From assembly GCF_014698115.1 (NCBI RefSeq), contig NZ_JACJSJ010000033.1, positions 1 through 64,000 on the forward strand: 64,000 bases of DNA, written 5' to 3'. A model generated the notes under the pieces. That model ran no database searches. It saw only the letters and a program-made list of their open reading frames with translations, and was not told the DNA's origin. The first letter of the stretch is position 1. Each line of letters starts with the position of its first letter. Origin of the DNA: Nostoc sp. FACHB-973. GTDB lineage: Bacteria > Cyanobacteriota > Cyanobacteriia > Cyanobacteriales > Nostocaceae. Below, in pieces: positions 27,155-34,701 of this stretch. A program made the position numbers and the translations under genes.

Positions 27155-27736
27155 CGCTGGTGATTGAGGTAGATCTTGACTTTTGATCAATTTATCAGCA
27201 TAAACCTTAAGGATCTCTCTCGGCAATCAATCAACTTTTTTATACCTTCACGTACTGCATCCTGCGCGATCGCATTTTAGTTACTCCCTGTTTTTAGTTT
27301 ATGGATAAATCCTTAACCAAGCCTAGATTCAGCCCCCAAGCTTTAGCTTGGGGCTATGAAATCTAGCTTGTCTATCCCTTTTACCCTAAAATGCATACCG
27401 CTGCACGTAGCTTCTCGTAAAGGTACGGGAATGCTTGGACAACACAGTAATAGTTACTGTCAATTCTGACTGCTTTTCAGAGGTTATTGTAATTTTTGCA
27501 ACACATCTTTCAAATTACAATGCAGTTTTCTGCAATTTTTTATATACCATCCTACATCCAACGATAATATTGCATAAAAGGAAGTATCAAATGTGAATCA
27601 ATAATATTGACGCCTAACTCTCCCGAAGACAGAGATAATACAATAGGATTCCTATTTGATTTTTGAAACACACCTAGAGTGGGCTTTGCCCACCATAAAA
27701 CCCATCTTAATATTATTTAGTAGAGGAGGAGCAGCG
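27155..27736. other. Intergenic region with a structured inverted repeat
   Basis: About 580 bp between the divergent regulator and SnoaL-like genes, with no gene seen. An inverted repeat spans 27323-27366: outer arms CTAGATT/AATCTAG enclose an inner hairpin, AGCCCCCAAGCT then AGCTTGGGGCT. Such structures occur at the ends of IS200/IS605-type elements and as REP repeats; no transposase is nearby. A strong AGAGGAGGAGC Shine-Dalgarno precedes ATG 27737. Confidence 0.5.
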
Positions 27737-28159
27737 ATGTCAATTGAGGACAACAAAATAATTGCTCGACGTTGGATAGAACTTATTAGTGAGCATAGGA
27801 TTGAAGATATCTGCGAGATAACTGCACCGACATGGAAGATGCACGGTGGTCTACCAGGGCTTCCCCTTGGTCCCGACGGGGTACGCAAACTCTTTAATTC
27901 ATTTGGACCTATCGAACAGAAATGGATAATTGAAGATGTAATTGCTGAAGGCGATAAAGTTGTTGTGCGTGCAACTAATAACTGCGTCCAAGATAGTTTT
28001 CTTGGCATACCTAGTCATGGTCGGCAACAGACCTTCACGGCTACATTCATTCATTGCATTGCTGATGGTAAGATAATTGAAACTTGGCGAAACGCTGATG
28101 ATTTGGGACGACTTCTTCAGCTTGGGGCACGGATTGAGCCAGGAATATGTGAACAATAG
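27737..28159 (+). CDS. SnoaL-like ester cyclase family protein
   Basis: A 140-residue SnoaL-like (NTF2-fold) protein. It begins MSIEDNKIIARRWIELISEH and has MHGGLPGLPLGPDGVRKLF, GDKVVVRATNN and DGKIIETWRNADDLGRLLQLG, the usual ester-cyclase/SnoaL pattern. Members bind small hydrophobic ligands, and some catalyse polyketide cyclisation, but most in this group are uncharacterised. I chose ATG 27737 because AGAGGAGGAGC lies just upstream; the longer frame from 27656 has no such site. It is monocistronic, followed by a palindromic repeat at 28209-28254. Confidence 0.82.
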   Translation: MSIEDNKIIARRWIELISEHRIEDICEITAPTWKMHGGLPGLPLGPDGVRKLFNSFGPIEQKWIIEDVIAEGDKVVVRATNNCVQDSFLGIPSHGRQQTFTATFIHCIADGKIIETWRNADDLGRLLQLGARIEPGICEQ

Positions 28160-28208
28160 CGTGTTTATATCATGTCCGCTTACAGTCTTTATTTATCTAT
28201 TTTGACCA

Positions 28209-28254
28209 CAATCTTTTGTAGGGTAGCACAGCTGTGGCACTCTACAAAAGATTG
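28209..28254. repeat. Palindromic repeat downstream of the SnoaL-like gene
   Basis: An imperfect ~46-bp inverted repeat with outer arms CAATCTTTTGTAG and CTACAAAAGATTG and core GGTAGCACAGCTGTGGCAC. It is a member of the TAGCACAGCTGTG family also seen inside the MITE at 14968 and near 17491. It could end transcription of the SnoaL-like gene. Confidence 0.65.
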
Positions 28255-28388
28255 TTTAATTAACCGAAAATTGGTGTCAATACTTGTCATAGTTAGCGTA
28301 GCTTGATAATCTCAAACCTTTGTGATGATTGAGTTAACAAATTTTAATATTAAAATTTGAATTTTTTGTTACGAAAACAAAAGTTTTT

Positions 28389-28431
28389 GTATAACAAGTC
28401 ACTTTTTACTAGTAAACTATCGCACTAATAT
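28389..28431 (+). promoter_or_regulatory. Putative NtcA-activated promoter of urtA
   Basis: GTA (28389-28391), eight bases, then CAC (28400-28402) differs in one base from the NtcA consensus GTA-N8-TAC. A TAATAT -10 box follows at 28426-28431, 23 bases later, which is the spacing known for class II NtcA promoters in cyanobacteria. The urtA start is 75 bp downstream of the -10 box. Urea transport genes are known nitrogen-control targets. The rest of the 28160-28505 gap is AT-rich, with only the repeat at 28209-28254. Confidence 0.5.
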
Positions 28432-28505
28432 CACAATCTAATGATTGATATTGTCAGCTTTCCATAAGTTGGCTGATTCATAAAGAGGAAAATTCATCAA
28501 GAATT

Positions 28506-29819
28506 ATGACAAGAGAATTTAACCGACGCAAGTTTTTAATCTACGGTTCTGTAAGTTTCACAAGCAGCATTTTTCTAAAAGCTTGCGCTAATCCTAATAC
28601 CCCAGCAGCTACAGAAACCCCCTCTACTACTGCTTCTCCTGTGGCTGCTGCTAGTGGTGGCACTATCAAAGTAGGCATATTACACTCCCTGAGTGGTACG
28701 ATGGCTATTAGTGAAAAAAGCGTTGTTGATGCTGAAAAATTAGCAATCAAAGAAATTAACGCTAACGGTGGTGTCTTAGGTAAACAAATTGAAGCAGTTA
28801 CCGAAGATGGTGCTTCTAACTGGGATACTTTTAGAGAAAAAGCAACTAAGCTCATCGATCAAGATAAAGTCGCCGTAGTTTTTGGTTGTTGGACTTCTGC
28901 TAGCCGCAAGAACGTCAAGCCAGTATTTGAGAGCAAAAATCATATGCTCTGGTATCCCGTACAATACGAAGGTCAAGAGTGTTCTAAAAACATTTTTTAT
29001 ACAGGTGCTGCGCCAAATCAACAAATCGAACCTTCTGTTGATTGGCTGTTAAAAAATAAGGGCAAAGAATTCTTCTTAGTTGGTTCTGACTACGTTTTTC
29101 CCCGGACTGCTAACACAATTATTAAAGCCCAATTAGAAGCTTTAGGTGGTAAAACAGTTGGTGAAGATTATTTACCTCTGGGTAACACAGAAGTTACACC
29201 AATTATCACGAAAATTAAACAAAATTTACCCAACGGCGGCGTGATTTATAACACCTTAAATGGTGATAGCAACGTTGCTTTCTTCAAACAATTGAAAGGG
29301 GCTGGATTAACACCAGACAAATATCCCTCTATGTCTGTTAGTATTGCCGAAGAAGAAGTCAAAGCAATTGGTGTAGAGTATCTCAAAGGTCACTATGCTG
29401 CTTGGAATTATTTCCAAACAGTAGATACTCCTGCTAACAAAAAGTTTGTTGCCGCTTTCAAGAAAGAATACGGTGAAAATCGGGTCACAAATGACCCAAT
29501 GGAAGCAGCATATATCGCAGTTTATTTATGGAAACAAGCAGTAGAAAAAGCTGGCACTACTGATTTAGAAAAAGTTCGTGCTGCGGCATTCGGTCAAACT
29601 CTGGATGCACCTGAAGGTAAAGTGACAATGGATGCCAATCACCACATCTCTAAAATTGTGCGAATTGGCCAAGTTAGACAAGATGGTTTGTTTGATATTG
29701 TTTATGCTACTCCTGCGCCAGTTGAACCAGTTCCCTGGAATCAATTTGTGAAAGAAACTAAGGGATTTGCTTGTGATTGGACTGATCCAGCGAAGGGTGG
29801 TAAATATAAGAAAACCTAA
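28506..29819 (+). CDS. urtA: Urea ABC transporter substrate-binding protein UrtA
   Basis: A 437-residue periplasmic binding lipoprotein that captures urea for the UrtBCDE transporter. The N-terminus has a twin-arginine-like RRKFLIYG and a lipobox-like FLKAC (Cys near residue 27), then a Thr/Pro/Ala linker. The mature part has the branched-chain-amino-acid-type fold: [32 protein letters not shown] and [13 protein letters not shown] are characteristic of UrtA. It is first in the cluster, preceded by a candidate NtcA site, so it is probably induced under nitrogen limitation. The gap to urtB (204 bp) contains heptamer and palindromic repeats. Confidence 0.95.
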   Translation: MTREFNRRKFLIYGSVSFTSSIFLKACANPNTPAATETPSTTASPVAAASGGTIKVGILHSLSGTMAISEKSVVDAEKLAIKEINANGGVLGKQIEAVTEDGASNWDTFREKATKLIDQDKVAVVFGCWTSASRKNVKPVFESKNHMLWYPVQYEGQECSKNIFYTGAAPNQQIEPSVDWLLKNKGKEFFLVGSDYVFPRTANTIIKAQLEALGGKTVGEDYLPLGNTEVTPIITKIKQNLPNGGVIYNTLNGDSNVAFFKQLKGAGLTPDKYPSMSVSIAEEEVKAIGVEYLKGHYAAWNYFQTVDTPANKKFVAAFKKEYGENRVTNDPMEAAYIAVYLWKQAVEKAGTTDLEKVRAAAFGQTLDAPEGKVTMDANHHISKIVRIGQVRQDGLFDIVYATPAPVEPVPWNQFVKETKGFACDWTDPAKGGKYKKT

Positions 29820-30023
29820 ATAATTCGTAATTCGTAATGGGCTACGCCCCGCTACGCTAACGTAATTCGTAATTCGTAATTAATTACAAATTACGAATTA
29901 GCCAATCTTAACTTTGTAGTGTGCGTTATGGCAAAGCGCAACGCACCATTTCACTTAGTGCGTTACTTATGCTGTAACATAGCCTAAATTTAATTACGAA
30001 TTAGTATATGGAGAAGTAAACAA
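29820..30023. repeat. urtA-urtB gap filled with heptamer and palindromic repeats
   Basis: Contains GTAATTC heptamers (from 29823) interrupted by a GGGCTACGCCCCGCTACGC repeat, an AATTACAAATTACGAATTA inverted run, and a TGCGTTATGGC/GCACCATTTC-type palindromic segment. A purine-rich GGAGAAG lies about 10 bp before the urtB GTG start. Hairpins here could adjust how much urtB-D message is made relative to urtA. Confidence 0.7.
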
Positions 30024-31184
30024 GTGTTAGCAGGCTTTTTAGAAGCTATCTTTAATGGCATTAGTATTGGCGCTGTTTTATTAATCGCAGCGTTGGGATT
30101 AGCCATTATATTTGGATTGATGGGCGTCATTAATATGGCACATGGCGAATTAATGATGTTTGGTGCTTATACAACCTTTGTTGTGCAGAATGGCTGCAAA
30201 CAATTGGGTGGTGTGTGGTTTGAGGCTTATATATTTTTGGCTTTGATTATTGCTTTTATTTTCACAGCCATTGTGGGATTAATTTTAGAAAAAGGTGTAA
30301 TTCGTTATCTCTATGGACGCCCCCTCGAAACTCTCTTGGCAACTTGGGGAGTGAGTTTAATTTTTCAGCAGTTTGTTCGCAGTGTAAATTGGGTTTTAAT
30401 AATTGGCTTAGCTATATTTTCTTTGTTGTTTTTTGGCGGGTTATGGATTTTAAATTCCCGCACGAATTTAGAAAGAGTTCGTAGTTGGGCTGTGGCGGTG
30501 TTGTTATTACTATCGCTGGGAATCACAATCATAACAGGCAATTTATTGAGCCAAACTTATCAGTTAGCGGTGACTCAGCCTTGGTTTGGCGCTCAAAATG
30601 TGGATGTGACTGCACCTACTTGGTTACAAGCGGGGATGTCCTTGGGTGGGGTGCAATTACCCTTTGCGAGGTTATTTATTATTGCTTTAACAATAATTTG
30701 TGTAGCAGGAATTTATCTATTTTTACAACGTTCTAGTTGGGGTTTAAGAATTCGCTCGGTGACGCAAAATCGGAGCATGAGTGCTTGTTTGGGTATCCCG
30801 ACTCAAAAAGTTGATGCGGTTACTTTTGCACTGGGTTCGGGTTTAGCTGGTGTGGCTGGATGTGCAATTAGTTTACTCGGTTCTGTGGGACCAAATACGG
30901 GACAAAACTATATTATTGATACTTTTATGGTTGTTGTGGTTGGAGGTGTGGGGAATTTAGCTGGTACTATTGTGGCAGCTTTGGGTATTGGGACGGCTAA
31001 TTTTTTAATCGGTTCTGGGACTTTGGCTTTGTTGTTGAGTCCTGTTAAGCCTTTGGCAGATTTCTTTACTTTTTTTGCGACGACGAGTATGGCGAAGGTG
31101 ATGGTATTTGCGCTGATTATTGTGTTTTTACAGTGGAAGCCTGGGGGAATTTTTCCGCAGAAGGGACGTACTGTTGATGTTTAA
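30024..31184 (+). CDS. urtB: Urea ABC transporter permease UrtB
   Basis: A 386-residue inner-membrane permease of the LivH/branched-chain type, starting at GTG 30024. Multiple hydrophobic helices run throughout, with the family motifs GLAIIFGLMGVINMAHGELMM near residue 30, VTQNRSMSACLGI near 250 and a GGVGNLAGTI loop near 310. It pairs with UrtC to form the channel. Length and content are normal for cyanobacterial UrtB. The stop TAA is followed directly by a dispersed repeat that runs up to the urtC start. Confidence 0.95.
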   Translation: MLAGFLEAIFNGISIGAVLLIAALGLAIIFGLMGVINMAHGELMMFGAYTTFVVQNGCKQLGGVWFEAYIFLALIIAFIFTAIVGLILEKGVIRYLYGRPLETLLATWGVSLIFQQFVRSVNWVLIIGLAIFSLLFFGGLWILNSRTNLERVRSWAVAVLLLLSLGITIITGNLLSQTYQLAVTQPWFGAQNVDVTAPTWLQAGMSLGGVQLPFARLFIIALTIICVAGIYLFLQRSSWGLRIRSVTQNRSMSACLGIPTQKVDAVTFALGSGLAGVAGCAISLLGSVGPNTGQNYIIDTFMVVVVGGVGNLAGTIVAALGIGTANFLIGSGTLALLLSPVKPLADFFTFFATTSMAKVMVFALIIVFLQWKPGGIFPQKGRTVDV

Positions 31185-31215
31185 ACGAACCGCAGAGACG
31201 CAGAGGGCGCAGACA

Positions 31216-32331
31216 ATGAAGAAGAGGGGAGGATTATTGATTGAGGTGGGGGTGGTGGTGGCGATCGCACTTTCCCTGATTATTATTATGCCAGTGGTGC
31301 TGTCGCAGTTTCGTTTGAATTTGTTGGGCAGGTTTTTGTCCCTGGCGATCGCCGCTTTGGGTATTGATTTGATTTGGGGGTATACTGGTTTATTGAGTTT
31401 GGGTCATGGTATTTTCTTTGGTTTGGGTGGATATGCGATCGCCATGTACCTGAAATTGCAAGTTCCATCTGGTGAGTTACCTGATTTTATGGGACTTTAT
31501 GGAGTTACGGAACTTCCAGGTTTTTGGCAACCTTTTTATTCTTTTCCTTTGACAATGGCTGCTGTGGTACTAATTCCAGGGTTATTGGCAGGTTTATTGG
31601 GATATTTAGTATTTAGAAATCGCCTCAAGGGTGTTTATTTTTCGATTTTGACTCAAGCGGGGACGATTGTATTTTTCAACTTTTTTAACGGTCAACAAAA
31701 GTTATTTAACGGTACAAATGGGCTGATAGATTTTACAACTTTGTTTGGGGCAACGGTCAGCGATACCAAAACGCAATTTATTTTTTACACGTTGACGGTG
31801 GTGTTTCTCGCCGCTACCTACGGAATTTGTCGCTGGTTGACAAGTGGACGGTTTGGGAGGTTGTTGATAGCGATTCGGGATGATGAAAGTCGGGTAAGAT
31901 TTTCTGGGTACGATCCTACAGATTTTAAGGTTTTGGTGTTTGGAGTTTCAGGGGCGATCGCAGGCATAGCAGGAGCATTTTACACCATTCAAAGTGGTTC
32001 TGTTTCACCCAGAGCGATGGATATTGCTTTTTCCATTGAAATGGTGATTTGGGTAGCTGTAGGAGGACGCGCTACTTTAATTGGCGCAGTTGTGGGAACT
32101 TTATTAGTCAATTATGCCCGGACTTTTTTAAGCGAACAATTTGCTGAAATCTGGCTATTTTTCCAAGGCGCACTATTTTTGATAGTCGTCACAGTGCTTC
32201 CTGACGGCATAGTAGGATGGTTGCGTAGTCAGAATATTTCCCTTTTCAAACGCCGTCAAGAAATTATTACATATCCTGCTTTAGAAGAAGACCCCGAAGT
32301 GGAACATGAACGCCAAAATATTGGAAACTGA
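31216..32331 (+). CDS. urtC: Urea ABC transporter permease UrtC
   Basis: A 371-residue LivM-type permease. The ATG at 31216 (MKKRGGLLIEV) is preferred. The open frame extends upstream to 31120, but that part overlaps urtB and translates a dispersed repeat (AACCGCAGAGACGCAGAGG), giving the non-domain peptide RTAETQRAQ. Motifs include GIDLIWGYTGLLSLGHGIFFGLGGYAIA and AIRDDESRVRFSGYDP. The final 26 bp overlap the start of urtD, so translation is likely coupled. Confidence 0.94.
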   Translation: MKKRGGLLIEVGVVVAIALSLIIIMPVVLSQFRLNLLGRFLSLAIAALGIDLIWGYTGLLSLGHGIFFGLGGYAIAMYLKLQVPSGELPDFMGLYGVTELPGFWQPFYSFPLTMAAVVLIPGLLAGLLGYLVFRNRLKGVYFSILTQAGTIVFFNFFNGQQKLFNGTNGLIDFTTLFGATVSDTKTQFIFYTLTVVFLAATYGICRWLTSGRFGRLLIAIRDDESRVRFSGYDPTDFKVLVFGVSGAIAGIAGAFYTIQSGSVSPRAMDIAFSIEMVIWVAVGGRATLIGAVVGTLLVNYARTFLSEQFAEIWLFFQGALFLIVVTVLPDGIVGWLRSQNISLFKRRQEIITYPALEEDPEVEHERQNIGN

Positions 32332-33052
32332 AAATGTAACTGTGAGCTTTGATGGTTTTAAAGCTTTAAATCAACTAAATTTTAGCATGGATGTGGGTGA
32401 GTTACGAGTAGTAATTGGGCCAAATGGTGCGGGAAAGACAACATTTTTAGATGTAATTACCGGGAAAGTAAAACCAACTATTGGGCAAGTTCTATTCAAA
32501 GGTAAAAACCTGCGTTCTTTTTCTGAACATCAAATTGCGCGGTTGGGAATTGGGCGCAAATTCCAAACACCAAGAGTTTACCTGAATTTGACGCCCCGTG
32601 AAAATTTAGAAATTACCAGCAACCGCAATAAAAATGTATTTTCTACTTTGTTTGGCAGTTCTGGCGCGACTGAAAAGAATAATATTAAAGGTCTGTTAGA
32701 AACCATTGGTTTAACTCCCAAAGCAGACATTCCCTCAGCTTTACTTTCTCATGGAGAAAAGCAACGTTTAGAAATTGGGATGTTAGTAGCACAGTCGCCT
32801 GATTTATTACTCGTTGATGAACCGGTTGCTGGTTTAACAGACGAAGAAACCTATAACATTGGCGAATTACTTTTAGCTTTAGCCCAGAGTCATTCAATAT
32901 TAGTCATTGAACATGATATGGAATTCGTGCGTCAAATTGCCAGGAAAGTCACAGTACTACATGAAGGTTCGGTGCTGTGTGAAGGCAATTTTGAAGAAGT
33001 GCAAAATGACTCCCGCGTGATTGAAGTATATCTAGGAAAACAAGAAGATTAA
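32306..33052 (+). CDS. urtD: Urea ABC transporter ATP-binding protein UrtD
   Basis: A 248-residue LivG-type ATPase. Walker A is GPNGAGKTT (residues ~39-47), the signature is LLSHGEKQRLEIG, Walker B is LLLVDEPVAGL and the switch His lies in VIEHDMEFV. It overlaps urtC by 26 bp. In a standard urtABCDE cluster urtE would follow at once; here the next 4.1 kb hold unrelated genes and repeats, and urtE appears only at 37181. Confidence 0.94.
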   Translation: MNAKILETENVTVSFDGFKALNQLNFSMDVGELRVVIGPNGAGKTTFLDVITGKVKPTIGQVLFKGKNLRSFSEHQIARLGIGRKFQTPRVYLNLTPRENLEITSNRNKNVFSTLFGSSGATEKNNIKGLLETIGLTPKADIPSALLSHGEKQRLEIGMLVAQSPDLLLVDEPVAGLTDEETYNIGELLLALAQSHSILVIEHDMEFVRQIARKVTVLHEGSVLCEGNFEEVQNDSRVIEVYLGKQED

Positions 33053-33289
33053 AACAGAATTCAGAATTCAGCAATCAATTTAGCGGAGGATTTAAACCCG
33101 CCACTTTCTTGTTGACTAGCAAATTAAAAATTTGGTGGGGGACTTAAACCCACTTATTCAGACGCGACTCGAAAATACTCAGCAGAAGCTAGTTAGATTT
33201 TCCGGTTTCCCTCCTTTACAAGGGGGTAAGAATGCAATTAAAATCACAGCCAAGGACTTTTCAAACAACCTCTCAGATTGTGCAAAAAT

Positions 33290-33484
33290 CTACCGTCTTC
33301 GCTGGTTTGATGACAAATTTACGGAAACGCTCGCATCATCCGCCAAATAATCTAGAAGTAGAGCTTCAATGTCCGCAGTTGGAATCAAAGCTAGAAAATC
33401 ATTCAAGTCGTCTTGCAACGTACCACCAACAACTTCCTTTAATTCGTTTTCGGAAAGTTCTTCCAAGCCTTCAGTTTGAAACAT
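33290..33484 (-). CDS. Double-glycine-leader peptide precursor 1 (bacteriocin-like)
   Basis: A 64-residue precursor starting at ATG 33484. Its 21-residue leader MFQTEGLEELSENELKEVVG-G ends in a classical double-glycine site with the LSxxELxxVxGG pattern read by C39-peptidase ABC exporters. The predicted 43-residue core begins TLQDDLNDFLALIP, is acidic and amphipathic, and ends in a basic SSNQRRR. A longer frame from GTG 33535 has no ribosome site. It lies antisense within the interrupted urt cluster, between a repeat arm at 33257-33274 and a MITE at 33541. No exporter or maturation enzyme is in this window. The function may be antimicrobial or signalling; I cannot tell. Confidence 0.65.
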   Translation of the reverse strand: MFQTEGLEELSENELKEVVGGTLQDDLNDFLALIPTADIEALLLDYLADDASVSVNLSSNQRRR

Positions 33485-33540
33485 TTTCTCTTGTTGTCTA
33501 AGGATTTTAGCGCGTCCGTGCCTGTTGATTTGCACCCTAA

Positions 33541-33703
33541 GAGGTTGTTTGAAAAGTAGTTAACTGTGATTTTAGGTACTTGTTGATCCCCCCTAACCCC
33601 CCTTAAAAAAGGGGGAACCGGAGTTAAAGTCCCCCTTTTTAAGGGGGATTTAGGGGGATCTAAAACGTTTTGCTACCAACAATTGGACTTTTCAAACATC
33701 CTC
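33541..33703. mobile_element. 163-bp MITE with TAA target duplication
   Basis: Terminal inverted repeats of 17 bp match at 16 positions (GAGGTTGTTTGAAAAGT at the left; the right end is the complement of GAGGATGTTTGAAAAGT). TAA flanks both ends (33538-33540 and 33704-33706). The interior is C-rich then G-rich (CCCCCCTAACC... and AAGGGGGATTTAGGGGGAT), forming a large hairpin. It separates the two double-glycine peptide genes. A lone matching terminal repeat (ACTTTTCAAACAACCTCT) lies at 33257-33274. Confidence 0.8.
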
Positions 33704-33758
33704 TAAGAGTATAAACCTCTGTAATATACAGTCTAGAGCAAAAGGTACAAACCAAAAA

Positions 33759-33971
33759 CTAATTCCAGCCAAATAAATCTCTCACAAATTGCTCTATTGC
33801 TTCCACGTCAATATTAAGTTCTAGTAAGCTTTGACGTAGTAGTGGTATCTCAGGCAAACCACCCACAATCTGCTGTAATTCTTCGTTCGACAATTCGTCC
33901 ATTTGTTTGTCTGACTGTAATTCAGTGATTTTCATATTATTCACAGAGCCTTTAAAGTTTGTAAAGTCCAT
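33759..33971 (-). CDS. Double-glycine-leader peptide precursor 2 (bacteriocin-like)
   Basis: A 70-residue precursor if translation starts at ATG 33971, which has a GGAAAGAG ribosome site six bases upstream; ATG 33935 would give 58 residues and a leader of more usual length. The leader ends QMDELSNEELQQIVGG, closely parallel to the first precursor. The 32-residue core, beginning LPEIPLLRQSLLELN and ending VRDLFGWN, is amphipathic and shares the pattern (I/A)D(V/I)EA(I/L) with core 1. Both genes point the same way, antisense to urt. Together they look like a pair of related secreted peptides; no modification enzyme or C39 exporter is visible nearby. Confidence 0.65.
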   Translation of the reverse strand: MDFTNFKGSVNNMKITELQSDKQMDELSNEELQQIVGGLPEIPLLRQSLLELNIDVEAIEQFVRDLFGWN

Positions 33972-34217
33972 TATCTCTTTCCAGTCCACAGTAAAAAGTA
34001 CAACGCAAAAGTTGAACAAAGTTTTATCGAAGCAAAGCAGAGGCTTAATTGCAGCTATACGAATTATAGTTATTTACATTACTTTTTACACAGAATTTCT
34101 GACTAGTAAGGTTAGCAGATTTGATAGAAGAAGCAGAAAACTATAAACAATATTAATAATTCGTTTGGTTCCCGTAAATTATACGCGAACTACTCTTTTT
34201 TGTCCAAAGTCCAATAC

Positions 34218-34329
34218 TTAGTTAACTTCAATATTTTACTAAAATCCGCACACCAATTTCGATTGGCGATCGCCTAGCTAAACCGGCATTGGCTCAGTTG
34301 CAGGCTATTCATAGCTTGCAACTGAGCCA
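34218..34329 (+). repeat. Left copy of a ~110-bp direct repeat flanking the second RTX protease
   Basis: Starts TTAGTTAACTTCAATA and contains AAAATCCGCACACCAATTT, a HIP1-like GGCGATCGCC, and a hairpin with 12-bp arms GGCTCAGTTGCA/TGCAACTGAGCC around an inner near-complementary loop. The right copy (36271-36379) is the same sequence with a few substitutions and a 4-bp loss in the hairpin. The surrounding 34020-34701 gap (~680 bp) otherwise holds a truncated GGGCAC palindrome near 34432 and a 9-bp tandem repeat at 34493-34546; I see no gene in it. Confidence 0.9.
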
Positions 34330-34492
34330 GAGGTAGAAGCCCTTTTTAGATTTTAGATTCTTCAATCCAAAATCTCAAATGCTATGGCGGTTCCCATTCA
34401 GATGCGGTACAAGATGATATCGCCAGATGTAGGGGCACGGCACTGCCTATAGGTGTCAACTTAAGCTTAAACGCTTGTCTCAAGAAAAACTT

Positions 34493-34546
34493 AAAAGTAA
34501 GAAAAGTAAGAAAAGTACTAAAAGTATGAAAAGTATGAAAGGTACG
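34493..34546 (+). repeat. Six tandem 9-bp units upstream of the second RTX protease
   Basis: AAAAGTAAG twice, AAAAGTACT, AAAAGTATG twice, then AAAGGTACG: six contiguous 9-bp units, ending 155 bp before the protease ATG. The constant AAAAGTA with a changing last two bases could be a row of regulator sites or a slippage product. Confidence 0.9.
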
Positions 34547-34701
34547 ATGTTTTTTATTGGCTATTAACTATTTTTCTAAAATGTTATAACTTGATATCGG
34601 AATGCTAAAATTTTCTTCAATTACTTGACGACTAAGTATTTAAAAAATACCCTCTCACCCTTTTCTGACTACCTGAAATTAAAATTTAGGAACAATTAAC
34701 T

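Noticed and set aside
27323..27366. End of an IS200/IS605-like element
   Set aside because: Only one hairpin is present, with no transposase or TnpB-like frame on either side, so I list it only as an inverted repeat.
33132..33501. Overlapping plus-strand ORFs of 72 and 89 aa after urtD
   Set aside because: They run antisense to the double-glycine peptide gene and through a repeat arm; no domain-like sequence or ribosome site.
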